Part shown: positions 11,584 to 24,667 of the stretch, piece after piece
Numbering within the stretch: position 1 is the first letter of the stretch
Layout of the letters: the number at the start of each line of letters is the position of its first letter
Assembly: GCA_022575985.1 (NCBI GenBank)
Contig: JAKSXM010000139.1
Location: 62,001 to 126,000, forward strand
Source: Anagrus nilaparvatae
Lineage: Eukaryota; Arthropoda; Insecta; Hymenoptera; Mymaridae
Reading direction: 5' to 3'
Length of the DNA stretch: 64,000 nucleotides
Position numbers and translations under genes: made by a program
The notes under the pieces: generated by a model
What the model was told of the DNA's origin: nothing
Database searches by the model: none
What the model saw: the letters and a program-made list of their open reading frames with translations, nothing else

Positions 11584-11622
11584 TTTTCTCGAAAGAGAAA
11601 TGAGTTCTAAATGTTATAAATA
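11584..11622 (+). promoter_or_regulatory. snRNA-type promoter module, copy 1
   Basis: TTTCTCGAAAGAGAAATG is followed by TATAAATA at 11615, exactly 25 nt after the C of CG. This is one of the two copies with TATAAATA instead of TATATAAG. A transcript would start near 11645; no known RNA is recognised there. Confidence 0.5.
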
Positions 11623-13848
11623 GAAAGATTCGGTTTGCAGATAATTTCAAAAATTTGTTATATAAAATTATTAATTAATATTTTATCTCTAATTAACATG
11701 TAATATTTTTATTCTATTATAAATAAATAATTGAAAGTACGAGTTAGCTCATTTTTTTCTGCCTTTTAAAATTCTCTAGAATACTCTCGAGAATACTCTT
11801 CAATAGTATCAAATGTTGGGCAATACTTTTGCGCCTTTTTAGAACTTTTAAGATATTTCTTTTTAATAGAATTATTTAGTATATAAAAAAAATCAAGCCT
11901 TTCAAAAGATACCTGATGTCGAAAAAACATTTTGCAATTACAAATATAAAGCATTTTTTTTTAAACAAAACAATCTGAATTGAAAATATAAAAAAAAATT
12001 TAACAAAATTCGCAATCTTGACTCATGTACGTTAAAATTAAAATTTGTTCAAATATTAAATTTACACTAAATCTTGTACTTAAACTCGTAATCATGTCAG
12101 TGCATTAATACACGCGTATTCTCCCTTTTTTTGGTTATTCTTAGTATAATATACAACCTAATATTTCTAAATTTCTTATATTTTTGATGAGTACAGTCAC
12201 GAAAGAGGTAAAAAAATCGTCGGTGTGGCCTCGCATTATAAAAATTGTAATGAATGAACATCACTTTTTATTTTTATTTTTCTATTCTTTTATTTTTTTC
12301 ATTATTTAATTTTTATTGTCTGAAAACACATAATAAATGATTCTTGTTTTTCAAAAAAGTGAAATTTTTATTAAAAATTCTAAGAATTTAATCATTTTTT
12401 TCAATGTAAATTGTCATCTTTTTAGAATATATATGAAAGGATTAATAAATATTTTACTATTTTTTTTGAAATTTCTGAAAAGCAAAAATCTAAAGAACTA
12501 ACTTACTCACAAAAAAACATGACATTAAATTTTTATTTCAGAAATGATTGATGAAATAATTTCATACTAATAAAAAAAAATAATGACGTTAATTTTTTTT
12601 AATACCCCCAAAATTCATCATTTTTTTCTTCTTGTCAAAAAATTAATACCCAAGAAAAAAATATAAAAAAAAATTGTCTCTTACGTATATTTAAGCTTGA
12701 CTGCACATTTAACTGTAACGTATTATTAAATACTCTTAGAGTACTTAAAACCGTTAAAAAAAAGTAAAAACAGAAAAAATGCTCTCCTTTTCATTTATGG
12801 TCGGTATCTTACTTAAAAAGCTAACTACTCTTGTTATAATTTAGTATTACACATAATAATATCCAAGTTGATGATGATTTCTTTAAAAAAATATTTTTTA
12901 ATTTGATGAGTCACGGATATTTTTTTGTAAAAAAAAAAATTTTTTGATATTATATGCAATTATTTTCATTTAATAAAAATTTATAATTATTTTAGTATAC
13001 ATGAGATTGAAACAACTGATTTTTAGTTTCAGCTTTTTTTGGCTGTGTTACGCCCTATACTGTGTATAAATTTTTATTTTATAAAGGGTTATAAAATTAA
13101 GTTTAATGGATTTGTAAAAAAAATAACATGATATTATTTTATTTCAGGTTTACTTATGGCTATACTTTTTGTTTATTTTACAGATTATTTTTTATGGGTG
13201 CATTGCATTAAAATATTAAATTTTGAAAATATACGAAATACTAATATGAAATTCTGGACTGTTCTTGTTTTTCTTTGAAATTTAATTATTGAAACTGGTC
13301 TTTAAAAATTTAATAAACATAAATTTATTTATTTTATTTTAGTTTACATAGTTTTTGTGAATTTTTTAGTATGTACTTTTTTTATGGTGGATATTTTCAA
13401 CAATGTGGTATAGTTTGTGCCAAAAAATAAAGCATTTTCGTAAAAAATCAATTGTTTATGCAAAAATGTGTATTTTTATGGTTTTTTACTTGTAAAATCT
13501 TTATTTTTTGAGAAAAGTTAATAAAATTAAAAAGGCTGATACCTTGTAAAGAGCTTAAAAAAGCCATCCAAACCGATTTTTGAAATTATTATTTAAACAA
13601 AAGTTATAAGCAAATTAAACTCTTAAATTAACTTTTTAACTGTGAGAAGTAAAATACCCTGAATCGTTTCAAATTTTCTCAAATAATAATTTAAGTGTTG
13701 AAGAATAAATGGGCCAATTTGGAACAAAAAATTATTTAAATTTTTTTAGTTATTAGCAATTGAAAATAATATAATATGGGTTTGTGTTGTTTACAATTCA
13801 TTTATAAATATTTACATTAAAAATTTACTGCTCAATATTTCAAAAAAA
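11623..13848. other. AT-rich intergenic stretch
   Basis: No gene is recognised. Only short open frames and simple A/T runs are present. Confidence 0.35.
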
Positions 13849-13887
13849 TTTTCTCGAAAATGAAAAGGGATTGCAAGGGTATATAAG
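13849..13887 (+). promoter_or_regulatory. snRNA-type promoter module, copy 2
   Basis: TTTCTCGAAAATGAAAAGG precedes TATATAAG at 13880 with the 25-nt spacing. Its spacer (TTGCAAGGG) and the upstream TTTACTGCnCAATATTT match copy 3, so the two are recent paralogues. Confidence 0.6.
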
Positions 13888-14950
13888 TATGTACATAATG
13901 AATAAAGTAACCTAATTTTATTTTTAAAAAAATTGTTTGCTTCATTTATTTTTAATTAACTGTTTTGTTTAGTATTTCTTTGCGAGTAAATGTTTCTTTA
14001 GTAATGCCGATATGTTAGGAATCTGTTATCTTAATACTTAAGTATCTGTTACTCTAAAAACATAAGATAATCTTTTAATTTGAATTGAATTATTTATATT
14101 TTTATAAGTATATTAAAGATTTCTTTGGATCGAAGTAATGTCCGGCTACCATTAATATATTATACTATACCAATATATTTCATAACCCACTTTTTTTTTA
14201 GTTCCGTGGATAATTCGACTTGCTAAAGCCGAATGCGGGGTCTATTTCGAGCTGAAAGTGGCCAATTAATTGTGATTAAAAAATTATAGCAAATTGAGCC
14301 TAAAATTAAACAAAATTGAGTTATAAATGCTGATAAGCTTCAAAAATTTGTGAGTTAAGCAAAACTTTCTGATGTACTTTAACTTACAGTACATACATTT
14401 TCTAATACCTAATACTTTAGATTAATTGTTTATACAATTTTCAATTGTTTAAACTATTTGTAAATTTTATTTATTTTTTTTAATCAAATCACGTGCGAAA
14501 CTAAGTTACGTATATTTTTTTATACCCTGAAACTAGTCGTCTAATTATTATACAAAAACAAGTTGTAAAAAGAAGGATCAATAAATAAATTAAAATAAAT
14601 ATGTTTTGATTTAATTAATTAAAAATACCTTAATGCAAATTTAAAGCTCAATTTCACGAAAAATTAAATGGACGAATAATTTTTAATAATATACTGCGTA
14701 TACTTTTAAATATTTTTATGCCCTCTCGGGCGTAAAATTTGGCACGAAATTTTCTGCACTCGTTTTCTAGAATTCATATCATACATATTTTTGTACAAGG
14801 AATTTAAAAAAAAATTCAAAATGTTTGATTGTTCAAACAAATACGACATGATCATAAATGAATAAGGCCAAATATCTCAGTTTCAAAAAAAGGTTACGAT
14901 ACACTCAGTGCTCATAAGCTACCTTAAGTGCTTTATGAAATATTTGTGCT
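13888..14950. other. Intergenic stretch with dispersed-repeat fragments
   Basis: It contains a copy of a dispersed repeat around 14868-14910, shared with 57.58 kb, and a GCCCTCTCGGGCGTA hairpin-like stretch at 14721, shared in form with 59.17 kb. No gene is seen. Confidence 0.4.
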
Positions 14951-14994
14951 ATTAATAAATATAATGTATATGAGCAATTATTTTAAAATTCATA

Positions 14995-15944
14995 CACGTA
15001 AAAAAAATATAAGACAAACTGAACGTATTACGTAACTGAAATATGATTAGTATTGTAAGTTTGTTGAATGGAAAGATTAAACGTTGAATTGTCAAATAAA
15101 AACATTAGACCAACAAATACTTTGTTGATTCAAGCAAAATTAAAATCGTTAAGTTAACCACTTAAATCTTTGTTGAATCAACATAGTGTTAGATAAACCA
15201 ACAACCTACAACATTAATATGATAATTTTAATAGTTAGGTCAATGCTTTTTCTTTTATATTAAAATATTTATTCATTCTTTCTCTTTCTATCCTTTTATG
15301 TATTTAACACCGCGGCCGGCGACAAGTCGAAACCTGTTCTTCAGCAGCGCGCTTTTGTTTATATTATTATTCATTATTATTATAATAAAGAAATGGAATT
15401 TCCTAAAAATTATTTATGATAGTTTTAACTATTATTTTTAAATAATATGCATTTCGCTGGGTATGCATAATTTACTCTGCATATAATTTCGAAAATTATT
15501 ATCTGTAACATATAGTACTTAAAATTTTTTTATTAAATACAACTGTCCTGTTAGCAGAATGGATAATCACGCTGTCTCGGAAGCCGGCGGACTCAGTTCG
15601 ATCCCAGTAGCAGTCAAAATTTTTCTTCGGTTTTTTTTAACAGATTTTAAATTAATAAATATATAAGTACATAAATAAATATAAAAAAAATAATTAACAA
15701 AAAAAAAAAATTATTAATAAAAAAAAAATACCCTAAATAAATATAAAAAAAATAATTATCAAAAATAAATAATCAATAGAAAAAAAAAAAAAAAAAAAAA
15801 AAAAAATAATAAAAAAATAATTTTTTTTAAACAAAATTTTCACTCTGTTTGAATCAACTAAGTAACTATGACAATTCAACAAATACTTTGTTGGCATATT
15901 TCAACAAAGTTATTTGTCAATACAACTTAGAATTTTTTTCCGTG
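14995..15944. mobile_element. 950-bp MITE nested in the fold-back element, TA target duplication
   Basis: The ends read CACGTAAAAAAAATA and, inverted, CACGGAAAAAAATTC, flanked by TA on both sides. Removing the insert restores the fold-back arm exactly as the intact right arm has it (ATACTTAATTCG), which fixes the boundaries. Subterminal repeats share ACAAATACTTTGTTG. TA duplication and short TIRs suggest a Tc1/mariner-type MITE. Confidence 0.75.
15544..15612 (+). repeat. tRNA-like SINE head
   Basis: TTAGCAGAATGG (A-box-like) at 15551 and GTTCGATCC (exact B box) at 15597 are spaced as in a tRNA, within a GC-richer segment. The acceptor stem does not pair well, so this is a tRNA-derived repeat or decayed tRNA rather than a working gene. 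A-rich repeats follow (15660-15810), including a poly-A run of about 26 at 15781. Confidence 0.5.
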
Positions 15945-18313
15945 TACTTAATTCGAGCCTGGAATCGTAAATTTTTTTTTTGAGGGCACATCGATATGAC
16001 CCGTATTTTCAGATAGTTTAAACCTTCAGAAAACCGAAAAAAATCGTGAACAAGAAATCGGCGATAGGTGCCAAAAAGATTTTTTCACTTTTATGTCAAA
16101 AAACGTGTTTTTCGTATCTGAGCTACCCTAAATTTTCAAAATAACTTTTTAGGTAAAAAAACGTTTTTAAAATAGATAAGAAAATCTGATTGCCAGGGAA
16201 AAACCACTCCAGAAGAAAAAAAAACTTATCTTTTTCGGATGAAATTTAGCCAAGTTATCGTCAATTTAAGATTTTGCTCAAATTCGTCTTAAAAAAGATT
16301 GAAATTTTATTGAAAAAAGCCTGTTTCTGAACCTTAAACATGCATTATTCGCTTGATTTTCATCGTAAAATAATAATTTTTTTTTTAAAATCGATTAATT
16401 TTTTCCTGGCAATTCATTTCTCTAAGAAAAAAATTATTTTTATTGACAAAATTTTAATTTTTAGATCAAAAACTGTGTTAAGGGTCGTTTTACCTAAACT
16501 TTTTTTTTGATAATCGAATTTTTTTTTTCTGTTAATTACTTTATATAAGACTCAAGAGTATGTAAAAAAAATTTATTTTTAAATTCTCCCCCCTAAGTAT
16601 ATTTTTTGGCCTGTTTTGCGCGCACCGTCAAACGTACTTTTGATAAAATTTAACGGTATGGCTCTATTATTATCTTACATATCTTCTAACTATTGTTAAA
16701 TAGTTAGAAATTATGTCGGAACCGGTCACTGATAGAAATTATGAGCAAATTTAGCTAATATTCGCGATTGTTTATGACGCCAAATTTAGCCGTGCCAAAA
16801 TGGTAAAAAATAGCAAATCGGCCCAGCAGTAGGGGTAAAATCAGCTACAAGTTCAGTATGAAAACCGGAAGGATAACTTTATGGCTCCAAAATCACTAAT
16901 AACTTATAAGTATACTTAAATATACAAAAAAAAAATGTTTTGTTAAATTTCTACGAAAAAAAAATTTTTATTCTTATTTTGAAAACTATGTTTTTACACC
17001 TTCTAATTAAGATTTCTCTAAAACTACTCAACTGATTTTAATTTTTTTTGGTCTAATATATTTTTTGAAAGTTCCTTTACGTAATAAAAAAAAAACATTA
17101 ATAATTTAATAACTAAAAGTACCGAAAAAATTATTCCAAAACTTCAAAGTCGTTTTACTCGAAACAACGTCTATGAAAACCATGTACACGATTACGCGAT
17201 AACTTCTGCACCGATTTACTTTAAATTTACTAAGCAACTTAATAAATGCACTAATTTCGGGATGACGTCGAGTTTTTTTTTTTTATGTTCTCAAAAAATT
17301 TTTACAGCTGCTTTTGCCCAAAAATTATAGGCTTTTTTTTTTCATTTTAACTTTGTGTAGCCGCCATTTTGTTCCTAATTAATTTTTTTGAAAAAACTCG
17401 ACGTCATCCCAAAATTACGGGTTTTAAGTCTTACCAATTTTTTTTTTGTATGTTTTAGATTATCCTAAGTCAAGATATCCTGTACATAACTTTGGATTAT
17501 TTTTTTTCAGAGACGCAAATACACCCCTCTTACGCAAAAATGACGTCACAAAAAACAAAAAAAAATTTTTTTTTTTAATTATTAATATATTTCTAAACAA
17601 TAAAAAAAATTTTATTTAAATATCTCTATCCGTTATTTCACAATCCTACCTTGAAAATCAGCTAAAATATCGACATATTTAGGTAAAACGACCCTTAAGT
17701 AAATCTTGCAAGTAAATCTTGCTACTTACAGTTTTCAAAGGCTTTTGACCTAAAAATTGAAATTTGGTCAATAAAAATAATTTTTTTCTTAGAGAAATGA
17801 ATTGCCAGGAAAAAATTAATCGATTTTAAAAGAAAAATTATTATTTTACGATGAAAATCAAGCGAATAATGCATGTTTAAGGTTCAGAAACAGGCTTTTT
17901 TCAATAAAATTTCAATCTTTTTTAAGACGAATTTGAGCAAAATCTTAAATTGACGATAACTTGGCTAAATTTCATCCGAAAAAGATAAGTTTTTTTTTCT
18001 TCTGTAGTGGTTTTTCCCTGGCAATCAGATTTTCTTATCTATTTTAAAAACGTTTTTTTACCTAAAAAGTTATTTTGAAAATTTTGGGTAGCTTAGATAC
18101 GAAAAACACGGTTTTTGACATAAAAGTGAAAAAATCTTTTTGGCACCTATCGCCGATTTCTTGTTCACGATTTTTTTCGGTTTTCTGAAGGTTCAAACTA
18201 TCTGAAAACACGGGTCATATCGATGTGCCCTCAAAAAAAAAATTTACGATTCCAGAATCCAGGCTCGAATTAAGTATCAATTTTAAAATAATTGCTCATA
18301 TATACATTCTGAT

Positions 18314-18640
18314 TAATAATGAATTTTTGTCATCTGTCAACTATCAAACTTTTATTAATTAAATTATTGACGTGCAATTACATGATCCTTCGGATAGTGC
18401 CAATGGTCAATTAAAACAGAATCAACTCGACAAAAAAACTAACATTTTATTGCTGCATTATACAAGTGCTATTACCTTTATCAGTAAATAGTATCAGCAG
18501 AAATTATTTAAAATTAAAACTTATTATTAGCCTATAACAACTAACTTCGCATTCATGTATAAAATAAGCAAAATAATTCAAAAACATTATTCCAAGCTAC
18601 TTTAAGATTTCACTAGTTGTTCAGTATTTCAAATCATTTA
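18314..18640 (+). repeat. Duplicated non-coding segment, copy A
   Basis: It matches 19682-20000 at about 70-80% by eye. Shared stretches include AACTATCAA, the ATGGTCAAT block, AGTATCA(G/A)CAGAAAT, and GTATTTCAAATCAT at the end. Copy A abuts the fold-back element, which has separated it from any upstream promoter module. Confidence 0.65.
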
Positions 18641-19476
18641 CTACACTGTAAAAAATCTTGTCCGGATATTAGTGTAGGCAGTGACTAAAAAAAAAGTATT
18701 ACTGAAAAATCGCGGGCAAGGAATTTTCTATATTTACCTACACTAAAAAAAAATTCCGGTTGCGGCAACCAGAATTCCAGCTTTGAAAAATAAATTTACA
18801 ATTTTATCTGTAAAAATAGATGTTTTAAGAAGAGTAACTTAAATTTTTTATACTTTTCAAAAGTTAGTTAGTTAGTTAGTTAGAGGAGCAAGATATTATG
18901 CTCGAAATATAGGATTTTTAAAAATTAAATAAAAAAATATTTGTCTGGAAAAGGTCGTATTTCATTATCACAAACTTATCCATTAGACCAGAGGTTAAAA
19001 TTCAAAAATAAAGATTTATTGTATTAATTTATTCAAATCAATTTTGCAAAAAGGAATTAAATAAGTAAATTTTTAAATAATAAACAAAATTAATTTGCAA
19101 GGTAAATTTTTAAAAATTGTAAAAAATTTAAATCATCCTCCTCAAAAAGTTAATTTTGATGGACTGATTTGATATATTAGATCATTTTCATTTTACACTA
19201 ATTTTGACTTAAAAAAAAATCCGTTTGCCGAAAATGGAGATATTCTGTTTGTGGCAATCGTAATTTTTTTTCAGTGCTTAAAAACTATAATTTTTTTTAA
19301 ATGTAAACTTTTCACAAAAGGAATTTTATTGCCCAAATATTCATATATTTAAAAAATTTTCTTTTCAAAATTTAACTACATAATCATGAAAACTGGTGTT
19401 TAATTGTATAGTGCATAATATAATATAGTTTCCTGTTATTTACTAATAATTTACTGCACAATATTTTAAAGAAAAT
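18641..19476. other. Intergenic stretch with palindromic fragments
   Basis: It holds a (GTTA)n run at 18861-18883 and a GGTTGCGGCAACC palindrome at 18757 beside an ATTCCGG repeat. No gene is seen. Confidence 0.35.
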
Positions 19477-19515
19477 TTTTCTCGCAAGTGAAAAGGGGTT
19501 GCAAGGGTATATAAG
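19477..19515 (+). promoter_or_regulatory. snRNA-type promoter module, copy 3
   Basis: TTTCTCGCAAGTGAAAAGG is followed by TATATAAG at 19508 at the 25-nt spacing. The duplicated segment copy B begins about 170 nt downstream and could be transcribed from it. Confidence 0.65.
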
Positions 19516-19681
19516 TAGATGATTTATTGCGAAAAGCATTTAAATTTAAAATAAAAATATTTGCTTTATTCATTCTGAATTAAATGCTATTGCTTGTAAA
19601 CAAATGTAAATTATCAATGGAGATTTTTTTGGTATATTTTCATGCATCTATAATAAATTTGATATAAATATGAATTCGATT

Positions 19682-20000
19682 TAATTATGAATCTTCGTCA
19701 CCTATCAACTATCAAGTTGATATTTTGAGTCAAATTATCAATGTAGAATCAGTGATCCTTAGGTTTGTGCCTTCAATGGTCAATGAAAAATCGATTAAAG
19801 AAATTTAAAACTAATATTTTCTACTGCTTTATATATTATGCAGATGCACTTTTATGCCTTACAGTAAAAAGTATCAACAGAAATCATTTAAAATTAAAAC
19901 TAAGCCATAACTATACAGAATCTTGGCATTCTTGTATAAAATAAACAAAATAATTCAAAACCTTTGTTCTAGGCTAATTGGTTAGTATTTCAAATCATAA
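19682..20000 (+). repeat. Duplicated non-coding segment, copy B
   Basis: This is the partner of 18314-18640. It lies directly downstream of promoter module copy 3. No open reading frame is shared between the copies, so any product would be RNA. Confidence 0.65.
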
Positions 20001-23000
20001 ACTGTAAAAATATATTGCTTGAATTTTTTAAGCAAAACTTGTACATATATATCATTAAAATCAATTTTTTTCATATGGATGGTTAAATGGTGATGATATA
20101 CATTGGATATACGTTTACACTGGGCTCGGTTGAGTTGAATTTCAGTTGAAATTAAGCAAAAAGTTGTGTAAAAATTGTCAAATATCTTAAGATCTCTAAT
20201 TCAGTGTGTAAACATACCAATTTTTAATAATTAAATAAATTTTTGGCCATATAACAACTGGAAATAATTTTAATAAACTATTTGAATGTCTGCTTGAAAA
20301 TTCACGAAATATATTTTTACAGCGGGGACTTTTAAAATGAATTAATATTGATCTAACAAAACTGCATAATTTAGTAGTTATTTATTTTATAATAAATAAA
20401 AAAAAAATGTGTATGACATTTTCGTGATTTAAACAAAAGAATAAAAATATATTCGTGATAAAAAAAAATAGAATTTTTAAGATATGCACCTAAAACAATA
20501 AACTTAAGTAGGACAAATTTTGCTATATATAAGTAAACATAATTGATAAGTTATTTCACTACTTATTTTGTTTTGAAGAAGACTGTAATTATTCAAAAAT
20601 TTTACAAAATTGGAGGATTTGAGTATTAAAAGTTTTACTTCAGAGATAAATTTCAGGTTAGTGTTTAAATAAAAATTTTACTCATAAGTAAAAATTGATT
20701 AGCTTGATTTTAATTTTAGATAAATCATATTAACAATGCTAATATTGAAAAAATTAAGCAGATATAAATATAATAGAGAACAGTTAATGGACTAATTTAA
20801 CTCAAAGCATAACTAAAAAATTTTCGTGAAAAGTCTAATAAATGAAAAATATAAAAATAAATTAAAAAGAATAAAAAATTATCATTTGATCCTAAAAAAA
20901 AATTATGTTGAACAAAAAACAAGTTGAAAATTATTTTTTAAGGTTTAGGACTTAATTTAAAAAACTATTTGCATTTTAATATATTAAAAGTAACATGATT
21001 GCAGATGGTAAAAATATTATTGATATAAAACTGGATTATTTTTCTGTTGTTGGATAAATTAAATAAAATTCAGTAATATAAAACTGTACTGTTTGACGAA
21101 ATTTAGTTAAGTAATTTTTAAATATTGCAAAACTAATGAGAAAGAATCTAGTAAATATTGTTCGAATCATTAATTTGTGTAAATGAATTCTAAGATCTAA
21201 TATTGGCATTCAAAATTCACAATATTTACGTTAAATATACTTTTAGATCAAAATTTAAATCTTTTTGATGCTTAAAAATTTTGTTTGTTTAGATTTATTC
21301 GGGTTTGACAAAAAATTAAATTTATATTAAATTTATAGGTTTACAATATAGTTACAGCATAAAACCAAAAAAATCATCTATATGTAAATGTAAATGTTAT
21401 TTATTTACAATTAAACAAAATACAGTAATTAGTAGTAAATAATTTGTGACTAGCATAAAATAATTTATAAATAATCTAAATATTAAATAATAGCATAATA
21501 TAAAATTTAGAATATTATTAACATAGTTAATATAAAATTTAGTAAATTTAAAATATGTTTCCGTATAGTTTAAATAATTTTTATCAGATTCTTTTTCAAG
21601 AGTGTTGCAATCTTTGACTGTTACTTAAAAATTTTCTCAAATATAATTTATTGCTTAATTTTTTAATAATTTACCCAAAAAATAGAAAATTAATCCAGTT
21701 TTTAATTTATAATTTTTCTTTCATCCATGAATTACGTTAATTTTAAAATATTAATTATGAATATACTTTTTTAGTTAAAATATTAAATTTTAAAAATGTA
21801 ATTTTTAATTAAATTTTTTTTCCTATATTAATAATTTTATGAACTAAAGAATATTTTTGTATAATTTTTACTTAAATTAATATTTTTCATTTATTAGACT
21901 TTTCGCTCCTCTAATTGGCTGGTAACCTTGGCGTGGTTTAGAGGCTTAAGTTGATCATACTGAGATGAGTATTTTTGAAAGTAAACAACTCATATAGCAA
22001 AAGGTTCCGTATACTTTTTAAGATTTACTAAAGAACAATTGAAGAAAGAAATTGAATATCATGCAGTTTCAAGACCAAATACCTAAGCAGGTTACGAATA
22101 ATAATTTTCCAAATTATTTTTGCAACTAGTTAATTGCAAAAATTTTATTTAAATTTACAGTTTGTGACACAACCAAAATCAGCCTCCTTAATGATACTAC
22201 ATTCAGATTTAAACATAGTTTTCATAATATTTTTTATTCCTTTATTAATAATCTTAATTATATTTTCAATTATGCATTTATATGCTTATTTTTTGCTAAA
22301 TTTTAAATTTAAATACAATCATTTTTTACAGCATGTACAAAAAACTTAACTATGCACAAAGATTTTTATTTATTTATTGAAAAAATTTGCAAAAATTATA
22401 CTTATTTTTTGTATGCTTATATAAATTTTAATTGTCAAAATTCATTGAATAAAAATTTATAAATTTAATAACTGAATAAAAATTTGGATTTCTTATTTTC
22501 TTATAATAATCATTTTACCCAGTACATAATTTTTTGAAAATAGATCAAAGGGCTAAAATTCAAACTTCGCTTTTGTGAAGAAGATTTTCGTATGCATAAG
22601 AGACTGATCGATGATGTCTAGTTTATGAACGTGAATGACAAGTATTAATTGCTAACGCGCTTGAAAAAAAAAATTTTCTAAAAGTTTCACACGTATTTAA
22701 GATTTCTTACAAAAAATCAAAATATAATAATTTTTATGAATTCATAGTACCTTCAAATGATACATCAAAAATCATATTTCTTATTTTGTAAATGCACCAG
22801 TTACGAGGAACACTTTTCTCAGATATCTTTACAATATTATAAAATGTATTGATCTACCTGCTACTTCTTTGTAGGATATAATACGAATCATAATAATGAA
22901 GAGCAAAAAACTCAAAATTCAGACAGTAATTATTAATTTAAAGAATAATTTAGTATACAATTTGGAATTCTCTCTAATACAAAATCGTTTAATAAAAGCT

Positions 23001-23051
23001 AAGTAAATATATCATAAAACTTTAGTTTTATAAAATAATATATGCGTGCCT
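20001..23051. other. AT-rich intergenic stretch
   Basis: No gene is recognised. A small plus-strand frame at 22134-22349 is hydrophobic and AT-driven, and I do not support it. Confidence 0.35.
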
Positions 23052-23090
23052 CTTTTATATACTATAAAATACTTTTCTCTTGCGAGAAAG
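23052..23090 (-). promoter_or_regulatory. snRNA-type promoter module, copy 4 (minus strand)
   Basis: On the minus strand TTTCTCGCAAGAGAAAAG precedes TATAAAAG starting at 23059. The CG lies at 23084-23083, again 25 nt before the TATA box. It would transcribe towards lower coordinates. Confidence 0.5.
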
Positions 23091-24627
23091 AAAATACCAT
23101 CTAGGTGTTAATAACGAAAAGAAATTTTTTCAGTGTTAAAGTCAAAACTTTGTTTACTTAAATATGAATATTTTTAAAAAATACAATTTTTTACCTTTAA
23201 AAGTTTGTTTTTTTCGATTGCCAAACTTTATTTTACAATATAAAACTAAAACAAAACTATCATGGAGCAGAGATTTTTCGAAATCCTACTTGTAATTTAT
23301 AATGAGTAAAAAAATTTTGGATCGGTCTACTAAAAACTGATGAAAATTAAGACTTAAAACCAAGAAAAAATTTTCAAACCAAAAAGTAACCTAAAATTCA
23401 AACCTTACAGTAGTAAAATAAATTATATTCCAAAAATTTAAATTTTACTGAAATAAAAGCGAATTAAACAAAAAGCCGATATTTTGCTTTAAAAAAAATC
23501 CCCGAAGAAGATACTTTATTTTTTTCAAAGCAAAAAAAAAATGCATCAATATGCAACATATTTCTATTTACATTTTTTAACAATAGTCCTATTCGTTAAA
23601 TACCCATTGTAATAATAAAAAAGAACTCTTACTTTTTATATTCTTTACAAAATATTCTCTATTTTAAATTTTTAAAAATAAATACATATACCTGATGCAA
23701 AAAAATAAAATAAATCTTAACACTCTTAAAAAAAAAAAAATCTTCAAAATCTTTACACTTTTTTTTTGTCACCTTTTTTTTCATTGACGCGTCGATTTTA
23801 AATAAGTAAAAATAGAATAATGTAAGCTCACAGAAGGGGGTGTCTATTGTAGTCAATCTCTATTTTTTTGCAAAAAAAATACAAGAGACATCTTATAGAC
23901 ATTGATTTCTTACGTGTGCATTGCAATTTTTGAATGACGCTTAATCTCTTAGAAACTATTTTCAAAAAAAACTTACCGCAGTCATTGTGTCCCAAAAATT
24001 GTATAAAATAAGATGACTTTGCGGGGGTGAATATTTAGAGCAAAAAGTACGAAAAAATAAAATTTATGATGACATGTATAAAACTTATTGAACACGTGCC
24101 ATTCTTACATAAAACTGACAGTTTTCTTTTTTTTTTTTCAAGAGGATATATTTTTAAGAAATTTTTTTTTTTTTCTTTGAGACTCAATGACTTTAGAATT
24201 GTTATTTGTACTATATTAGATCTTTTCCAAGTTATTTAATCTGTATGTATAATATAAAAAACTGTTGAGAAATTAGTATTTTCTATTATTAAATTTCTGT
24301 AAGTTGTATAATACTTGCTATGTAGTACTCGAAATTTTTTTTTGAATGCGTAAGAGAAGGAATAAATAATAATGGGTCAGTACTTCAACGAGTACTTTTG
24401 TTATTTTTCTACATATAAATCTTATTACAAATTTATTGAATACTTTCTGATTTATTTAAAAATTTTTTTCATATATTAGTATTCGTTAGTATTTAAATTC
24501 TGATAAGATATTTTTATTTGCTTAATTCTATTTAAACAATTAAATTTATTAAAGCTTATTATATGATAAAAGCTTGAATATGCAATTCCCAACTACATTA
24601 TATTATAAACTACAGAATTTTGTTTAA
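23091..24627. other. AT-rich intergenic stretch
   Basis: No gene or RNA is recognised. Confidence 0.35.
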
Positions 24628-24667
24628 TTTCTCCCGCAAGTGAAATGACTTTTTAAAAGTATATAAG
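24628..24667 (+). promoter_or_regulatory. snRNA-type promoter module, copy 5
   Basis: TTTCTCCCGCAAGTGAAATG precedes TATATAAG at 24660 with the 25-nt spacing. A T-run at about 24734, roughly 45 nt after the expected start, could end a short Pol III transcript. T-runs are common here, so that is weak. Confidence 0.65.

Larger units (their letters stand above)
14959..18311. mobile_element. Non-coding fold-back transposon with ~590-bp inverted arms
   Basis: The left arm (14959-14994, continuing after a nested insertion at 15945-16498) is the inverted copy of 17671-18311. CTTAATTCGAGCCTGG at 15947 faces CCAGGCTCGAATTAAG at 18259, and CACCTATCGCCGATTTC near 18140 faces its complement near 16055. 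ATTAATAA occurs just outside both ends (14951-14958 and 18312-18319) and may be an 8-bp target duplication. An inner inverted repeat (17259-17280 with 17391-17411, GATGACGTCGAG) suggests layered insertions. There is no transposase frame. Confidence 0.75.

Noticed and set aside
18652..19277. MITE with CACTGTAAAAAAT ends
   Set aside because: The left CACTGTAAAAA is also present at the matching point of the duplicated segment (about 19995), so it belongs to that duplication.
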